A DNA stretch of 64,000 nt, taken from the NCBI GenBank assembly GCA_964019415.1, contig OZ025884.1, positions 4,161,193 through 4,225,192 of the forward strand. Reading direction: 5' to 3'. Below, one piece after another: positions 21,530-32,759 of the stretch. This stretch comes from Ianthella basta. Taxonomy: Eukaryota > Porifera > Demospongiae > Verongiida > Ianthellidae. Position numbers and translations under genes: made by a program. Position 1 is the stretch's first letter. Each line of letters starts with the position of its first letter. The notes under the pieces are model-generated. The model did not search any database. It was given only the letters and a program-made list of their open reading frames with translations, and was not told where the DNA came from.

Positions 21530-23365
21530 GCGGAAGTGCTCCTAGCTCCACATGTGAGAGGAACTGCATGTGACATGGCAAGCTCATCCTATGCATATCG
21601 TAGCGATTTGGAAACTTTGCCAGACATCGATGAGCACCCCAACCAGCCAGCTGAACTTAGTTTTCAGAAGCGAGCGTTTGGTACCAAGTCAGATGTTTAT
21701 CGTTTCAGCCTCAATGGTTTCAGAAATGATATTGAGTCCATTACAATGAGGCTCGGGATTTCGCATTTTGCTTCATTTGTGTTAAAGCTGCTCAATCCAA
21801 GACTCTGAAAACTGTGAAGACAGCTGATGCCAGTTTTATTCAGAAAGGTGGTTTCTGTCAACACGAGGCCAGTGGGTGTCACAAAGCCGCTGTGGAAGCT
21901 GTGGTAACAATCCCCGTAACAACTAAAGATGCTGGAGAAATGTTATCCAGCACACATGCGAAGGAAAGGGCCACAAATCATAAGAACTTATGTGTGTAGC
22001 TGAATGCTGAGATATCTCGCAAGGCAAGGCCTAGCAATTCATGGTGATGGCTCAGAGGTAGACAGCAACATTCAATCAGTTTCTCCTGTTGAGGGCCAAA
22101 GACGATCCAACCATCAAAGAGCTGTTGATGAAGAAAACAGACAAGTATACATCTGGGTCCATGCAGAATGAGCTTTGCAGACCATGGCACTTTCTGTTAT
22201 CCGCGGGATTGCCACCTCCATCCAAGAGGCAAAGTACTTTGCCCTCATGGCAGATGAGGTGACGAGATGCTTCCAATAGGGAACAAGTTGTTCTCTGCTT
22301 CCATTGGGTTGACAGCACACTAGACACTGATGAGGAGTTTGTTGGCCTTCGCAAAGTTGATAAAATTAACACTGATACGCTTGTGGCTGCTATCAAGGAT
22401 GTCATCCTTCATCTAAATTTGGACCTGCACAATTGTAGAGGCCAGTGCTATGATGGAGCAGCCAATATGGCTAGATCCAGGAATGGAACAGCAACACAGA
22501 TACACCAGGTTGAGACATGTGCCCTAGTTATGCACTGCTATGGCCATGCACTAAACTTGGCTGTTGTTGATGTTGTGAAGCAAAGTAAGTTGGTGTGTGC
22601 TGTCCTGGACACTGTTGGAGAAATTGCAAAAGTGCTCAAATATTCTCCAAAGAGTGACAGCCTTTTCGAGCAGCTTAAGGTGTCTATGTCTCCTAGCACC
22701 ACTGGCTTCTGCACACTATGCCCAACCAGGTAGACAGTCAAAGCAGCATCCTTGCAGAGCATCATCGACAACTATGACATGTTCCTGGATTTCTGGGATG
22801 ATGCTAGAGAGATCACTGCTGATGCCAAAAGTCGTGCACACATAAATGGTGTGAAAGCACAGATGGAAAGGTTTGATTTTCCCTTTGGCCTCTGCCTTGG
22901 AGCATGCACCACACAGACAACCTGAGTAAGACATTACAGTCTCCATCACTTAGCGCCACTGATAGCCAACAATTGGCTGGACTCACTTGTACCACTGTGG
23001 AACAGCTGAGGAACGACGAATCTTTCTCATTTCTTTGGAGTAAAGTGTCTGCTTTGTGAGACAAGCATCTGGTCAATGACACAGAACTACCTTGCCGCCG
23101 CAAGGTCCCACAGTGCTTTGAGATTGGCACTGGACAAGGGACCCATCCAGGATTGGTGCAAGATTTTTTCGTGCCAAGTACTTCCAAATACTCAATTCTA
23201 CCTTGGCTTGTATCAGGCAGCACTTTAACCAGCCGGGGCATCAGACTTATCGTCACTTGGAGAGCCTTCCTACTTCAGCAGCTGCTGGTTCCGATTTTAC
23301 ACAAGATCTCAGTTTCATGGCAACATTCTATGACACTGACATTGAGCCAACAGCGCTGAACTCAA
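21530..23365 (+). pseudogene. hAT-type transposase relic (DUF4371 / ZMYM1-like)
   Basis: A cut-and-paste transposase in pieces. N-terminal part (21640-21990): FQKRAFGTKSDVYR then, in another frame, ASFIQKGGFCQHEASGCHKAA. Core (22383-22733): CRGQCYDGAANMARS, HCYGHALNLAVVD, the RNase H-like fold characteristic of this hAT group. Then ASLQSIIDNYDMFLDFWDDA, VKAQMERFDFPFGLCLG and a C-terminal QLRNDESFSFLW and FNQPGHQTYRHLES (23203-23391). At least five frame changes and several stops. It ends by fusing to the repeat at ~23366. TIRs were not identified. Confidence 0.85.
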
Positions 23366-23510
23366 ATTACTTGCTAGCAATCTCCGTATGAATGTTTAGT
23401 AGTTCAGAAAGTTGGGGATACAGCAATGCTGATAGCCAGAAAGATACATCAAGACACAGTAGACAGTTGGGATTGCAAGAGTTTCAAGTCTCCAGACCAG
23501 CCAGTCAACC
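23366..23510 (-). repeat. Distal fragment of the hairpin-headed repeat
   Basis: TTACTTGCTAGCAATCTCC.. through GCAAGAGTTTCAAGTC matches 18095-18230 in the same orientation. It truncates the hAT relic. Confidence 0.75.
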
Positions 23511-23639
23511 AGTGAGAGCACCTCTACCACACACACCTCCTCCTCCTCCTCTATACACCTTGTCCACAATTGGACATTGGGCGACATCACAAAAAAAACA
23601 TCAGATAGGGGAGGTTTAGCTAGCTGGAAGATGTAGCTG

Positions 23640-24840
23640 GTGGATAGCAGACCGCCACAGGATTTTGCCCTTTACTAGGTCTTCCCAGTTGGTGATTGAC
23701 AACGTATATCCAGCATAGTGAGGTTCCTCCAGGCTTCCTCTTCTTGCCCCGTGGCCGGCATTTCAACAACTGTCACTGCGCCCGGTGGGTTGGAATCCTT
23801 TGGAGGTGACCAAACCTGGTCTTCCACTGGTATTTCTCCTACTTCTGCCAAATTATCCTCATTTCCTCTCTTGCTCCACAATGCCACTCCAACAATGTCT
23901 TGCAGACACTTCATCCGGAAGGCATGCAATCTTTTAAGGTCTTGCTGAGTGACTGCCCCTGTCTCCACTCAATAGAGAAGTACAGACATCACCATCACTC
24001 CAAACACATGAACCTTGGTCTTCTTACTCACACTTCGACTTCTGAACACCCTCCTCCACATCTGGTACACTGTGGCTGTCTTCTCTAATCGCGTGCTCAC
24101 CTCTCCATCTACCTTAGCAGTCTGCCCCACTTCACTCCCCAGATAGAAGAAAGCTTCCACAGCCTCCAGTACACTGCCCCTAAGTGTGATTGCTGGTTGA
24201 TCATCATCAGTACCTGCTCTGATACTCGTAATCTTTGTCTTTGCTTCATTGCTGTTCATCCCCCACCTCATACAGGTCCTATCCAGAGTGTCCACCATAA
24301 ACTGCAGCTCTTCTCTGGTTCAGCCACCAGGGTTAAGTCATCATCGCATTGGATATTCTGGATGTCAGTGATTGCTGACGTCTTCTCTCTGTAGTATAAG
24401 GAATAGTCCTTTGGTGGTTGTGTACTCAATGCTGCATCCAGCTGGTGTTGTCTCGAATGTCTCTATGAGTATCTTATCTATGAAACAATTTAAAAGGAGT
24501 GGAAAGAGAGAACACAGCCCTGTTTGACTTCACTTTCAACCTTGAACTCCTCAGAGCATCCTTCAACAGTCTTCACCTGTCATCATGTGTCAGTGTACAT
24601 TTCTGTGATGATGTCAGTTAGGTGGCCGGGGACTTCGTAGTTCTTTAGGATGGCAATAAGGGCATTACGGACCACTGAGTCATAGGCCTTGGTGAGATAT
24701 TGAAACACAATGTGCTGTCATTTCATATTCCACTGCTCTATCAATGATCTGCCTCGTCACCCATATCTGTTCTGTTGTTCCACAACCCTTCTGAAACCCA
24801 CATTGTGAATCAAGAAGCTTGGGATCTATGTTGGGAAAAA
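23640..24840 (-). pseudogene. RTE-like RT fragment
   Basis: The minus strand contains LLDSQCGFQKGCGTTEQIW (24740-24830), KAYDSVVRNALIAILKNY (~24640), VKQGCVLS (~24520), a degenerate motif C CDDDLTLVAE (~24340), then GMNSNEAKTKI, AFFYLGSEVG, VFGVMVMSVLLY (23969-24298) and AFRMKCLQDIVG (23675-23968). Several frames, many stops. 5'-truncated at ~24840. Related in style to, but distinct from, the RTE at 7545. Confidence 0.85.
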
Positions 24841-25610
24841 TGATTATTTGTAAAAAGAAAAATGATGAGAGCATTATATATTGTGGCAAGCACATTTCTG
24901 CCAGGCCATCCCAAGCACCGGCCCGCATATTCACTAAGGAGGATTCCTTGTACGGCTTCACCCTAGTATTTTGTAATTTGTACTGTATAAAGTCCATTAC
25001 GAACATGAAGTAAGAAGCAGTACATGAAGCAAGATGTGAAGACTGTGACAAGAAGAACTCGGCTCAGCAATTACAAATTGTCTTCATAATCACAAATATG
25101 ATTGTCAAGTAAATTTCCCACAATTGGGTGTCAATCATTAATTGATTACCATTTCCATTCCATTATTAAAATAATAATTGAAAGTCAAGGATTTCAGGTG
25201 GCCTCGCATAGTTTTCTGCATATGGTTGTGTATACTGTAATCGGTTGTAACACTTCAAACTAGATAGCACAGCAACACCTTCTCCTCATGCATGTATATG
25301 CCACAGCTGGCGCCCTTGGAACATTTGATGCTTGCTACCTAACCCCACCTAAGAAACAACTTTCACAAGAAAGAATCAAGTACCTTTCAAGCTTTGCAAC
25401 AGAAGCGATCAATCGCAAGAGGCCGAAGTCCATAATATTTACTTCACCATTGATTAGTGAGCCAAATAGCTGCAGTTTAACACCTGATTTCACACCTGTC
25501 ACCTCATGCACCTATGTTCAGACATTCCTGCTCACAAGAAATAGCTGATTGTTACAGTCCAGTGCTCTAGCAGGTGTATCCCGAACTTCATCAGCTGACC
25601 GCTAACTTGA
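24841..25610. other. No gene; subterminal repeat motif at 24950-25010
   Basis: GTACGGCTTCAC and GTCCATTACGAACATGAAG belong to the hairpin-headed family ends. The 86-codon frame at 25288 has no recognised domain. Confidence 0.4.
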
Positions 25611-25613
25611 TAT

Positions 25614-25740
25614 TGTAGAGGCTCATAGTTGCGTTGATAATACACTGATACGAGATTCTTGAGCAAGACACAACTGATAATGATAAATCAAATGCAGGAT
25701 GTTTCAACCCGGAGGTCTTCGTCAACTGCGTACAGGAACG
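25614..25740 (-). repeat. Penelope-type terminal repeat fragment
   Basis: Same TGTAGAGGCTCATAG.TGCG end as 20905 and a hammerhead-like core at 25694-25729. Confidence 0.6.
25694..25729 (-). ncRNA. Hammerhead ribozyme motif, nearly intact core
   Basis: 36 nt on the minus strand: GCAG stem I, TTGACGA (C3 changed to T), stem II GACC-TCC-GGGTT (with one G-T), GAAAC, ATC (G changed to A beside the cleavage C), CTGC closing stem I. Confidence 0.6.
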
Positions 25741-25744
25741 TGTA

Positions 25745-27250
25745 CTTGTTAGCGGTTCAGGAGTTCATCGCGCTTCCTAGACAGATGGTGGCGAACAAAT
25801 CGGGTGATGCAGGCTCTCTCATCAACAGAGACACTGGCAGCTAATCTCCTCAACAGTCAGTGAATACATTCTGGACCATCAATTAATCAGTTAACACCCT
25901 GAATCTGATGCAAATTCACAAATTCTCTATAACTTGTGACAGCATGAAAGCACAGTCGTGGTACTAAGATGAAGTCATTCTTGGTGATTGATTCAATCAC
26001 CAAAAATGAAGGTAAACAAAATTGGTCACTTTAGCCGTACCTACTACCTTAGCAACCTACTTCTCATCTGCATCTATTCAGTCTTAACAGGTGGCCTTCA
26101 TGGCCAAGACATCCTATATTGGTCTTTGTTTTAATTATCTGCCTCTTCCCATGCTCCAAAGTTTCTTTCTCAATCAAGAAGTGATATAATGAAAGACAGA
26201 AAATGCCAAAGTACTTTCTATGGGAGCAGGCAATTTCACTTAGAGTAAGTTAAGGTATTGTATAAATGGGATTCCACCAAAAACTTACTAATTCGTAACC
26301 TTTTTCATTACTTTTCAGTCCTATTCAAGAATAGTACTACTTCTCTATTGAATTACAGCATACTAACCACCACCATACTGTGCTATCTGGTATATAAGTA
26401 TGTTCCTTATTGTCTGAAATAAGGTTATTAGCAGATATCACTCATATGACAATGTCAAAGATCACTCATTATCTCCCATCCAACTCACATCAACATTCAC
26501 TTGTACGTAGCCTAAATCACGAAAGCCCATCGCAACCATCAACTCAGCTTGTTCCAGGAACAGTGCTTCGCTGCAAGTGCAGTAGATACACACATTCACT
26601 AGATATTGAGCCACTGGCTCTAACAGAGTCCTAAATGCAACTACATTCTACCATCATTACATCATCACTCAAATCACAGCATTTAATGATTTTACTTTGG
26701 CAGTTCGGTAAGCCTTACATACCATAATGATATTCATAGCAAAATGAATGATGACTAATGCAACAGACCAGAACAGTTAATAAACAGTGGTGTCTGTTTC
26801 AAATATTGCAAATTAAACTGTGCTCTCAGTTATGATATAGTCTCAGTTCAATTAGGATGCAGATGTAGACAGATAGCTGGCTGCCAACACTTTCATCAGT
26901 ATGTGACTGACAACAGTATCAGTGTCAGTCTTCACAGCAACTAAGCAACTACAGTAATCACATAATTTAGGCCATAGTCATTTAGGATCTTCTAGCATAG
27001 TGATTTGAAGGCAGCAGTATACCTACTAGGGCTACTCTGCCAAAAATGCTACTAGACAAATGCAAAGCATTATGGGGCGAGCCCAGCAAAGTGCTGCTAG
27101 CGCAGGCACTAAATGTACTATTCATGTTGTGCAAGGAACTGTCGGCAGAGAAGCACTAGCAGAAGCAGGCTGGAAAGCTGTCACGACAACTACTAATTTA
27201 ATTGTGCTAGTCTTATTATAACCTACAGAGCTGGCACTCTCTATTGTGTC
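25745..27250. other. No recognisable gene
   Basis: AT-rich unassigned sequence; no repeat or protein motif I can support. Confidence 0.4.
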
Positions 27251-27254
27251 AGCA

Positions 27255-27600
27255 GCGGCGCCCGCTGTCCCAGGGCAAGAGCACACTGCACAGCCTAGCT
27301 CAGTATATGGAACCCTGACGCCCACTATGCCGTCGCGAGAGCACTTTGCACCCTTGCTGTGCTTCAGCCAGCCCCTTTAAAGTGTGTCCCTATCCAGTCA
27401 CGATACCCTAGCTCAGTATATGGAACCCTGATGCCCACTATGCAGGCGCGAGAGCACTTTGCACCCTTGCTTCAGCCAGCCCGTTTGAGGTGTGTCCCTA
27501 TCCAGTTGCAATACGTTAAGCCCGCTATGTATGTCTGCACGCCAGAGCAATTTGCACCCTATTGCTGTGCTTCAGCTACCCCCTTATAGCTAAGTAAGTC
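27255..27600. repeat. ~115-bp tandem repeat, about three degenerate units
   Basis: CCTAGCTCAGTATATGGAAC recurs at 27294 and 27409; GAGAGCACTTTGCACCC and TGTGTCCCTATCCAGT recur in step. The third unit is diverged. Confidence 0.85.
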
Positions 27601-28714
27601 CTGAAACTGCAGCGCATAACCGTACAATTGTAGTAGCCACCCGTCTTCCCAATATCTCAGTGTATATCATAGATGGTGGGCAAGGTTTGAGTCCATAGAA
27701 ACATCCATGGTGGGCTACATATATACCACGCTCGTGCTTCCAGCCATACTACGCACTAGGTGGGGATCGCTCAGGCTCACTCCAACAATTGATTTTCCTT
27801 TACTTTATGGTAAGCATCATTATTCTCAAAGGGTGTGCACAGAAATTGTGGCTTCATAGGAAATACTTGAACACCTATCAGCTAAGTTTCCAAATCAAAA
27901 TCCATTTCTGCACGGAGCTACACCTTACAGAAGTCACCCTATGGCCAACTTGCCATCACTATATTCGTCTAGTTTAGCACAATTTAGCTTTCTTAGACTG
28001 ACTATACAACTACAGAAAAAACAACACAATACTTGGTCATGATGTTTACTAACTAGGTTTACTCACAAGGAGCTGAATTCACCCAAAACAATAAAACACA
28101 ATGATACTGTAACAGAGTACAGTATGCAATGCACTACACAACAGTTTAGCTCTCACCTGATACAATTGGATGGATCACCAACACAGTTCACATTGCAACG
28201 AAACTGTTCCCAAACAAGCCAGCCCACTGTGTAAAAGGAGAAATGCTTATCGTAAGGCTGGCTTGAATCAGATAATTGAACTGTCAGTGGGTCGATGTCT
28301 GTCAACTGCTTTAAGCAAATATGCATTTCCTAATCATAACTAGAAATAGACGCCATGGATGCTACTCCAGATATGTTATTCCTGGAAATTAACAGACTGT
28401 CAACACTCTTCTATGATGCAAAACTGATGAAGTTAAAGAATAACACTTCCCTACAGACATTTATCATAAAAATTACCCCACAAATTGCTAACCGTTACAC
28501 GACACAACATCACAGTTGGCATAGAATTAGAAAATGCAAGATAGCAGGAATTCTGGCAAATTCAAGCCAGTGCTGAAGAAGCTTTGTTTTAGGAATCTGC
28601 TATGGGGTGCCATTTGTGTACAAATTGAGGGAAATTTGAACACCTTCATTTTTTGCAATATATGTATATATCAACCAATATTATATTATATTATAACGTA
28701 AATGTCAAGCTCTC
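27601..28714. other. No recognisable gene
   Basis: Unassigned; short frames only, no motif. Confidence 0.4.
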
Positions 28715-29685
28715 TGACTCTGTATGAACCCAAGTGTCTCTTCCTGTCCGTGCTGGTGGGCCAGGAGTTCGAAGCACAACCCAGCTTGCACCTTCTGCTT
28801 ATCTAGCATTGGCTGCGGGTTGTGCACATCTTGTCCAGCAGATCTTATCCCAAAGACTGCTGAACTTCTCATTCCCAGCAGCCACAGAGACATTGGTAGT
28901 CTGGCAACAGGGCCACAAAGAACCAGCTCCATGTGCCCCTGACTCTTCTCATCAGAGGACTTGGGATGGCCTCTTGGTGACAGCAGCAGCAGAAGCCCTT
29001 GTGAGGAATGTTCCTGATGAGTTAGCTCAGGCTCGTCTGCTGGCATCTCAAAGGAATGAGTCAGGTGAATGGCTACAGGCACCTCCAATGTCAGCTATAG
29101 TGCTTCAAATAGATGATGAGGTGCTTCGGGTGGCAATGGGGCTCCACCTAGGGGTGGCCCTGTGCAGACCCCACAAATGTCATCAGTGTGGCACTGAAGT
29201 GGACCATTTAGGTTTGCACAGCCTTTAACTGTAGGAAGAGTCAGGGTCAGCACTCAAGACACGCAGCAGTGAATTGTCTTCTCAAAAGATTGGCCTCAGC
29301 AAGGATCCCCTCTCTCCTGGAACCCATGGGCATTGCTCACTCTGACGGAAGGAGGCCTGATGGGATCTCAGTGATGCCTTGGAAGAATGGTCGGGGATGC
29401 AACGTGCCCAGACACATTTGCCCCTTCCCATGTGGCCCTCGCTGCAAGGGAAACAGGGTTGGTGACCAGCCAAGCTAAAAAGGCAAAAACCCAGAAGTAC
29501 ACCCTTCTGGGTTCCAGTCACCATTTTGTTCCTTTCACCACTGAAAACATCAGGGGTGTTTGGGCCAGAGGCCATGTCCTTCATCAAGGAGTTGGGTCGC
29601 AGGATCAGGGCTGAGACCTAGGAGCCACGCTCACTGCAGTTTTTGATTCAGGGAATTGCAGTGGCAGTCCAGCAGGGCAACACAC
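28715..29685 (+). pseudogene. Retroelement C-terminus: Cys/His finger plus restriction-like endonuclease domain
   Basis: The frame 28734-29228 reads LPVRAGGPGVRSTTQLAPSA, ESGEWLQAPPMSA and DDEVLRVAMGLHLGVALCRPHKC..CG; CHQCG starts a Cys/His finger. Then frame 29269-29478 with LEPMGIAHSDGRRPDGISVM, frame 29387-29614 with GDATCPDTFAPSHVALA and QKYTLL, and a final frame with IKELGRRIRAE. R-PD-(x)n-D spacing is consistent with a PD-(D/E)XK restriction-like nuclease, as in R2-type non-LTR elements, which cut the target. RT is missing. Fold assignment is inference. Confidence 0.65.
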
Positions 29686-29930
29686 GGTGAGGGGTACCTT
29701 TCCCCCATAAGACAATGTTTTTATTTGATTATTCGCAATCATCTAGTAGTGCAGTGGTTTAGGCACTGCCCATTTTCAGTACTAGTAATTAGTAATTTTA
29801 TTATATAATTATATGCAGACTTTAAGTTGACCCTTTATGTTTCTTAATATTATTATAATTACTATTTCATATTCAATGCCTATATATTATGTACTATCAA
29901 AAATGCTCATGATAAAGAAAAAACAATATT
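29686..29930. other. AT-rich intergenic
   Basis: Nothing recognised. Confidence 0.4.
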
Positions 29931-29932
29931 TA

Positions 29933-30021
29933 AATATATATACTGTTACCAAGGAAACCATGTTTTCTCAGGCTTATGTCACCTATTTGCACATGGTTTC
30001 CTTGGTATTGGTATATATATT
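29933..30021. repeat. Short (~89 bp) inverted-repeat element
   Basis: Arms AATATATATA.....ACCAAGGAAACCATGT (29933-29963) and their complement (29991-30021) enclose ~27 nt. It immediately precedes the 840-bp element. Confidence 0.7.
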
Positions 30022-30023
30022 AT

Positions 30024-31111
30024 ATATAGTATGGTGATTGCGCAACTATAGAGATTTAAGCATTAGCAGGTGGTCCTATATATGTAATATAGACCTGTAA
30101 AGAGGTCTGATATCACAATATCAGGGCTCTGATTGCGCAAGAGGTCTGATATCATACATACATACATACATGAATCGGCCTATTACAGCACCGGAGTTAG
30201 AAAGTAAGAAGCTAAAATGTGTGCAAGTTAATGAAAGAGTTCCAGATGGATACTGGCCTATCAGTAGCTAGCTAAAATATCATCATAATATATCATAATA
30301 ATAATAATAATAATAATAATAATATCATCAGTGCCAGTCGAGAGTGGTTAGAAAGCAGAAAGAAAGAGTAACCACCAACAGGCCAATTGGTCTGATATCA
30401 AGAAGGAATATAATGAAACCAGAGCCAAATGTGTGTACTGTCAGGCGAAGCAGCCTTACCATTTCACTGTGGCCGTGACAATCAGTGCTGCGGAGGATCT
30501 TGACGCTCCAAGAAAAAACGCGACCGCTAAAAATCGTCGCACGAAGGTAAGTCGGTTAGACAAGATACCAATACATGCGTAAAGGGACGTATTCTAGGAA
30601 CCGAGCACTGAATCCGGCTCTGTTGCGCGAAACTGTGGCGTGGAAGATGCGCAGACACGGTCCGTTGAGCGACTTCTTCAGATGACGAAAACAAAGTCCA
30701 GCTGGATGTGGTCGAAAGCTCTCAAAAGTGATTAAAATTGCCCTCTCTAGTTCCGAGTCCGCAGCGAAGTCGGTGTTCTGCCAGAAAAGAAGCGTTTTCA
30801 AGACTCTCCGTGCAGCACCCAGTCACGGCCACAACAAAAACTGCTGACTGTGCATTATTTTGAATTCGGTTCCCTGTAATCTCATTGGTCAGCGTGCTGC
30901 CAAAAGGCGCGCAGTATTCTCATTGGTCAGCCCTGAAGCCTGTTGTGACGTCACAGAAGCGTCTATTGAATGCAACGGTGCCGTAGCCCGTTCCCGGAAG
31001 GAGCAATGACGTAATGCAGGCGCTTATCGAATACAAATGGCGTCGTCTCCGGAGAGGTCTGGCCTCGATATTGCTGAGAAGGTTCTTCCTGTTGCGCACT
31101 CACCATACTAT

Positions 31112-31113
<2 letters not shown>
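30024..31113 (+). mobile_element. 840-bp TIR element carrying an insertion
   Basis: Termini at 30024-30046 and 31091-31113. Apart from the insert at 30154-30399 it is collinear with 2089-2932 and belongs to the same GCGCAACTATAGAG subtype. CCAAT and TGACGT sites are retained at 30880-31010. Confidence 0.9.
30154..30399 (-). mobile_element. SINE-like insertion with 11-bp target duplication
   Basis: GGTCTGATATC at 30143-30153 is repeated at 30389-30399. Read on the minus strand the insert starts AATTGGCCTGTTGGTGGTT (partial resemblance to a Pol III A box) and ends in (ATGT)n, with an internal (ATT)n. Retroposition is supported by the duplication and the tail; tRNA ancestry is weak. Confidence 0.65.
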
Positions 31114-31142
<29 letters not shown>

Positions 31143-32482
31143 TTTGAGTGCATCATGCCATACAGCACTAGGGCCCAGGCTGGCCCAAAGCAGCACTATA
31201 TATACAAACATTTACATAAAACTGTTTAGATGATGTCCTTCACATATACAATATACAAATCAGTTAAGGGCCTGCAGGGTATAGGGAATTCATTCTGGCC
31301 TATGTGCCAAAACGCGCCTTCCACATGGTGTGGATATCTGCTGCTATCTTGTGGTTGTGGCAAGCCAGGCACAGGAGTCTTGCTGTGGTATCTTCATCAG
31401 AATTGGAGGAATGATCATGACATTGTTTCAAAAGTGCCTCACGATGTCCAATCCAGGCTGGGCACCTGATCAGCCAATGGACCACATCTTCCACCTCTCC
31501 ACTGTCGCACTCTTTGCATACTCTTTCCTCCCTCTTCAATCCATGCCATCTGCCCGTCTCCATTTGAAACGGTGCAGTACCTCCCCTCAGCTTGATCAAG
31601 ACCCTCCTCTCACTTTTCATCTTCACATTTGCACAACTAGATTCTTCTTCATACTCCACAATCTTCTTCAGCATCGACAGCTTTGGTTTGTTCTCTAATT
31701 CCTGACTCCATTCTTTTCTTACTCTCCTCCACGCCACACTCTCCAACATTCTCTTCAACTCATTCTCTGACATATCTTTAACCTGCTCCACTCCCACATC
31801 TTGCCAACCAAAATCGTTACAGCAGGCAGTCATTTTCTTTATCCATGTACCCTTGTTGAGTCTTATAGCCTCGACAGACACTCTTTTCAGCAACCTTCCA
31901 TCATATGCTGCACTAGTCAAAATCTTGAGCCAAAAAACCATACATCTTATCCTCGCCAGCCATACCACTGGGAGGTCTCCTAGCTCCAGCAGCAGTGATG
32001 TTCGGGGGTGGAGAGTCCCAACTCCAAAGAATAAACGGGCTGCTCTCAATTGCACTTGTTGTACTGATTGTAAGTTCCGACAACAACCCCAAACCTCAGC
32101 TCCATACAACATGGTGGAGTCCACTAGTGAAGTCATCAATTTCCTAAATGTCCCAATACCAATGTCTCCCAACTCTGCTGTACATCTCTGAAACCATGCC
32201 CCTAATGCCTTCTTCCCTGCAATTGCTTTATCCTCAATCATCTCCTTCATTTCTAAGAACTCATCCACTATACATCCCAGGTACTTGTAGCTGCTCACCA
32301 CAGGAACTTCTTCACCATCAATAACAAAATTCAAATTTGACCTCTCCACAGTCTTCTTCCTCACATGCATAATTCCACATTTGGCCACATTAATCTTCAC
32401 TCCCCACTCAGCACACCACTGTACCATGCAATTCAGACTCCTTAATATATACTCCTATATAATATATACTCCTATATAATAT
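31114..32482 (-). pseudogene. 5'-truncated non-LTR retrotransposon, RT thumb to C-terminus
   Basis: The 375-codon minus frame (31300-32427) is uninterrupted: VKINVAKCGIMHVRKK, VSSYKYLGCIVDEFLEM, MLYGAEVWGC, LRGGTAPFQMETGRW and a Cys/His end CKECDSGEVEDVVHWLIRCP. It lacks RT motifs A-C, so it cannot be active. The 3' UTR ends in (TTGA)n on the minus strand at 31114-31140, abutting the 840-bp element. The target TATAT is present at both borders (31109-31113 and ~32490-32495). RTE- or Jockey-like; clade uncertain. Confidence 0.85.
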
Positions 32483-32490
32483 ATAATCCT
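32446..32490. repeat. Filler-like tandem at the 5' junction
   Basis: ACTCCTATATAATATAT-type unit repeated about three times between the truncated retroelement and the target TATAT, with local templates. Consistent with microhomology-driven 5' junction synthesis. Confidence 0.55.
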
Positions 32491-32497
32491 ATATAAG

Positions 32498-32630
32498 ACA
32501 TATAGTACGGTAGGTACGTAGGTAGGTACGCCTCGGCGCTCATATTTACCTCGTCGCTTCGCGCCTCGGTAAATATGTAAGCGCCTCGGTCCTATATATC
32601 GGCTATAGACCTCCCTACCGTACTATATGT
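32498..32630. repeat. Palindromic joint element
   Basis: Matches 2936-3076, with a small GGTAGGTACGTAGGTAGG change in the left arm. The retroelement above inserted between the preceding 840-bp element and this joint, splitting an arrangement identical to 2089-3076. Confidence 0.85.
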
Positions 32631-32647
32631 ATTACATATAGACCTCT

Positions 32648-32716
32648 TGAAGGGGCTGTATTGGTGATATATCCCTCAGCCTTCGGCCTCGGGAAATATC
32701 ACTTAATACAGCCCCT
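32648..32716. repeat. Short hairpin element
   Basis: AAGGGGCTGTATT..TGATAT and ATATCA..AATACAGCCCCTT form a stem with a GC-rich loop CAGCCTTCGGCCTCGG. Confidence 0.7.
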
Positions 32717-32759
32717 TTAAAGGGCTATATATATTACATATTAATCGATATTTATATAT

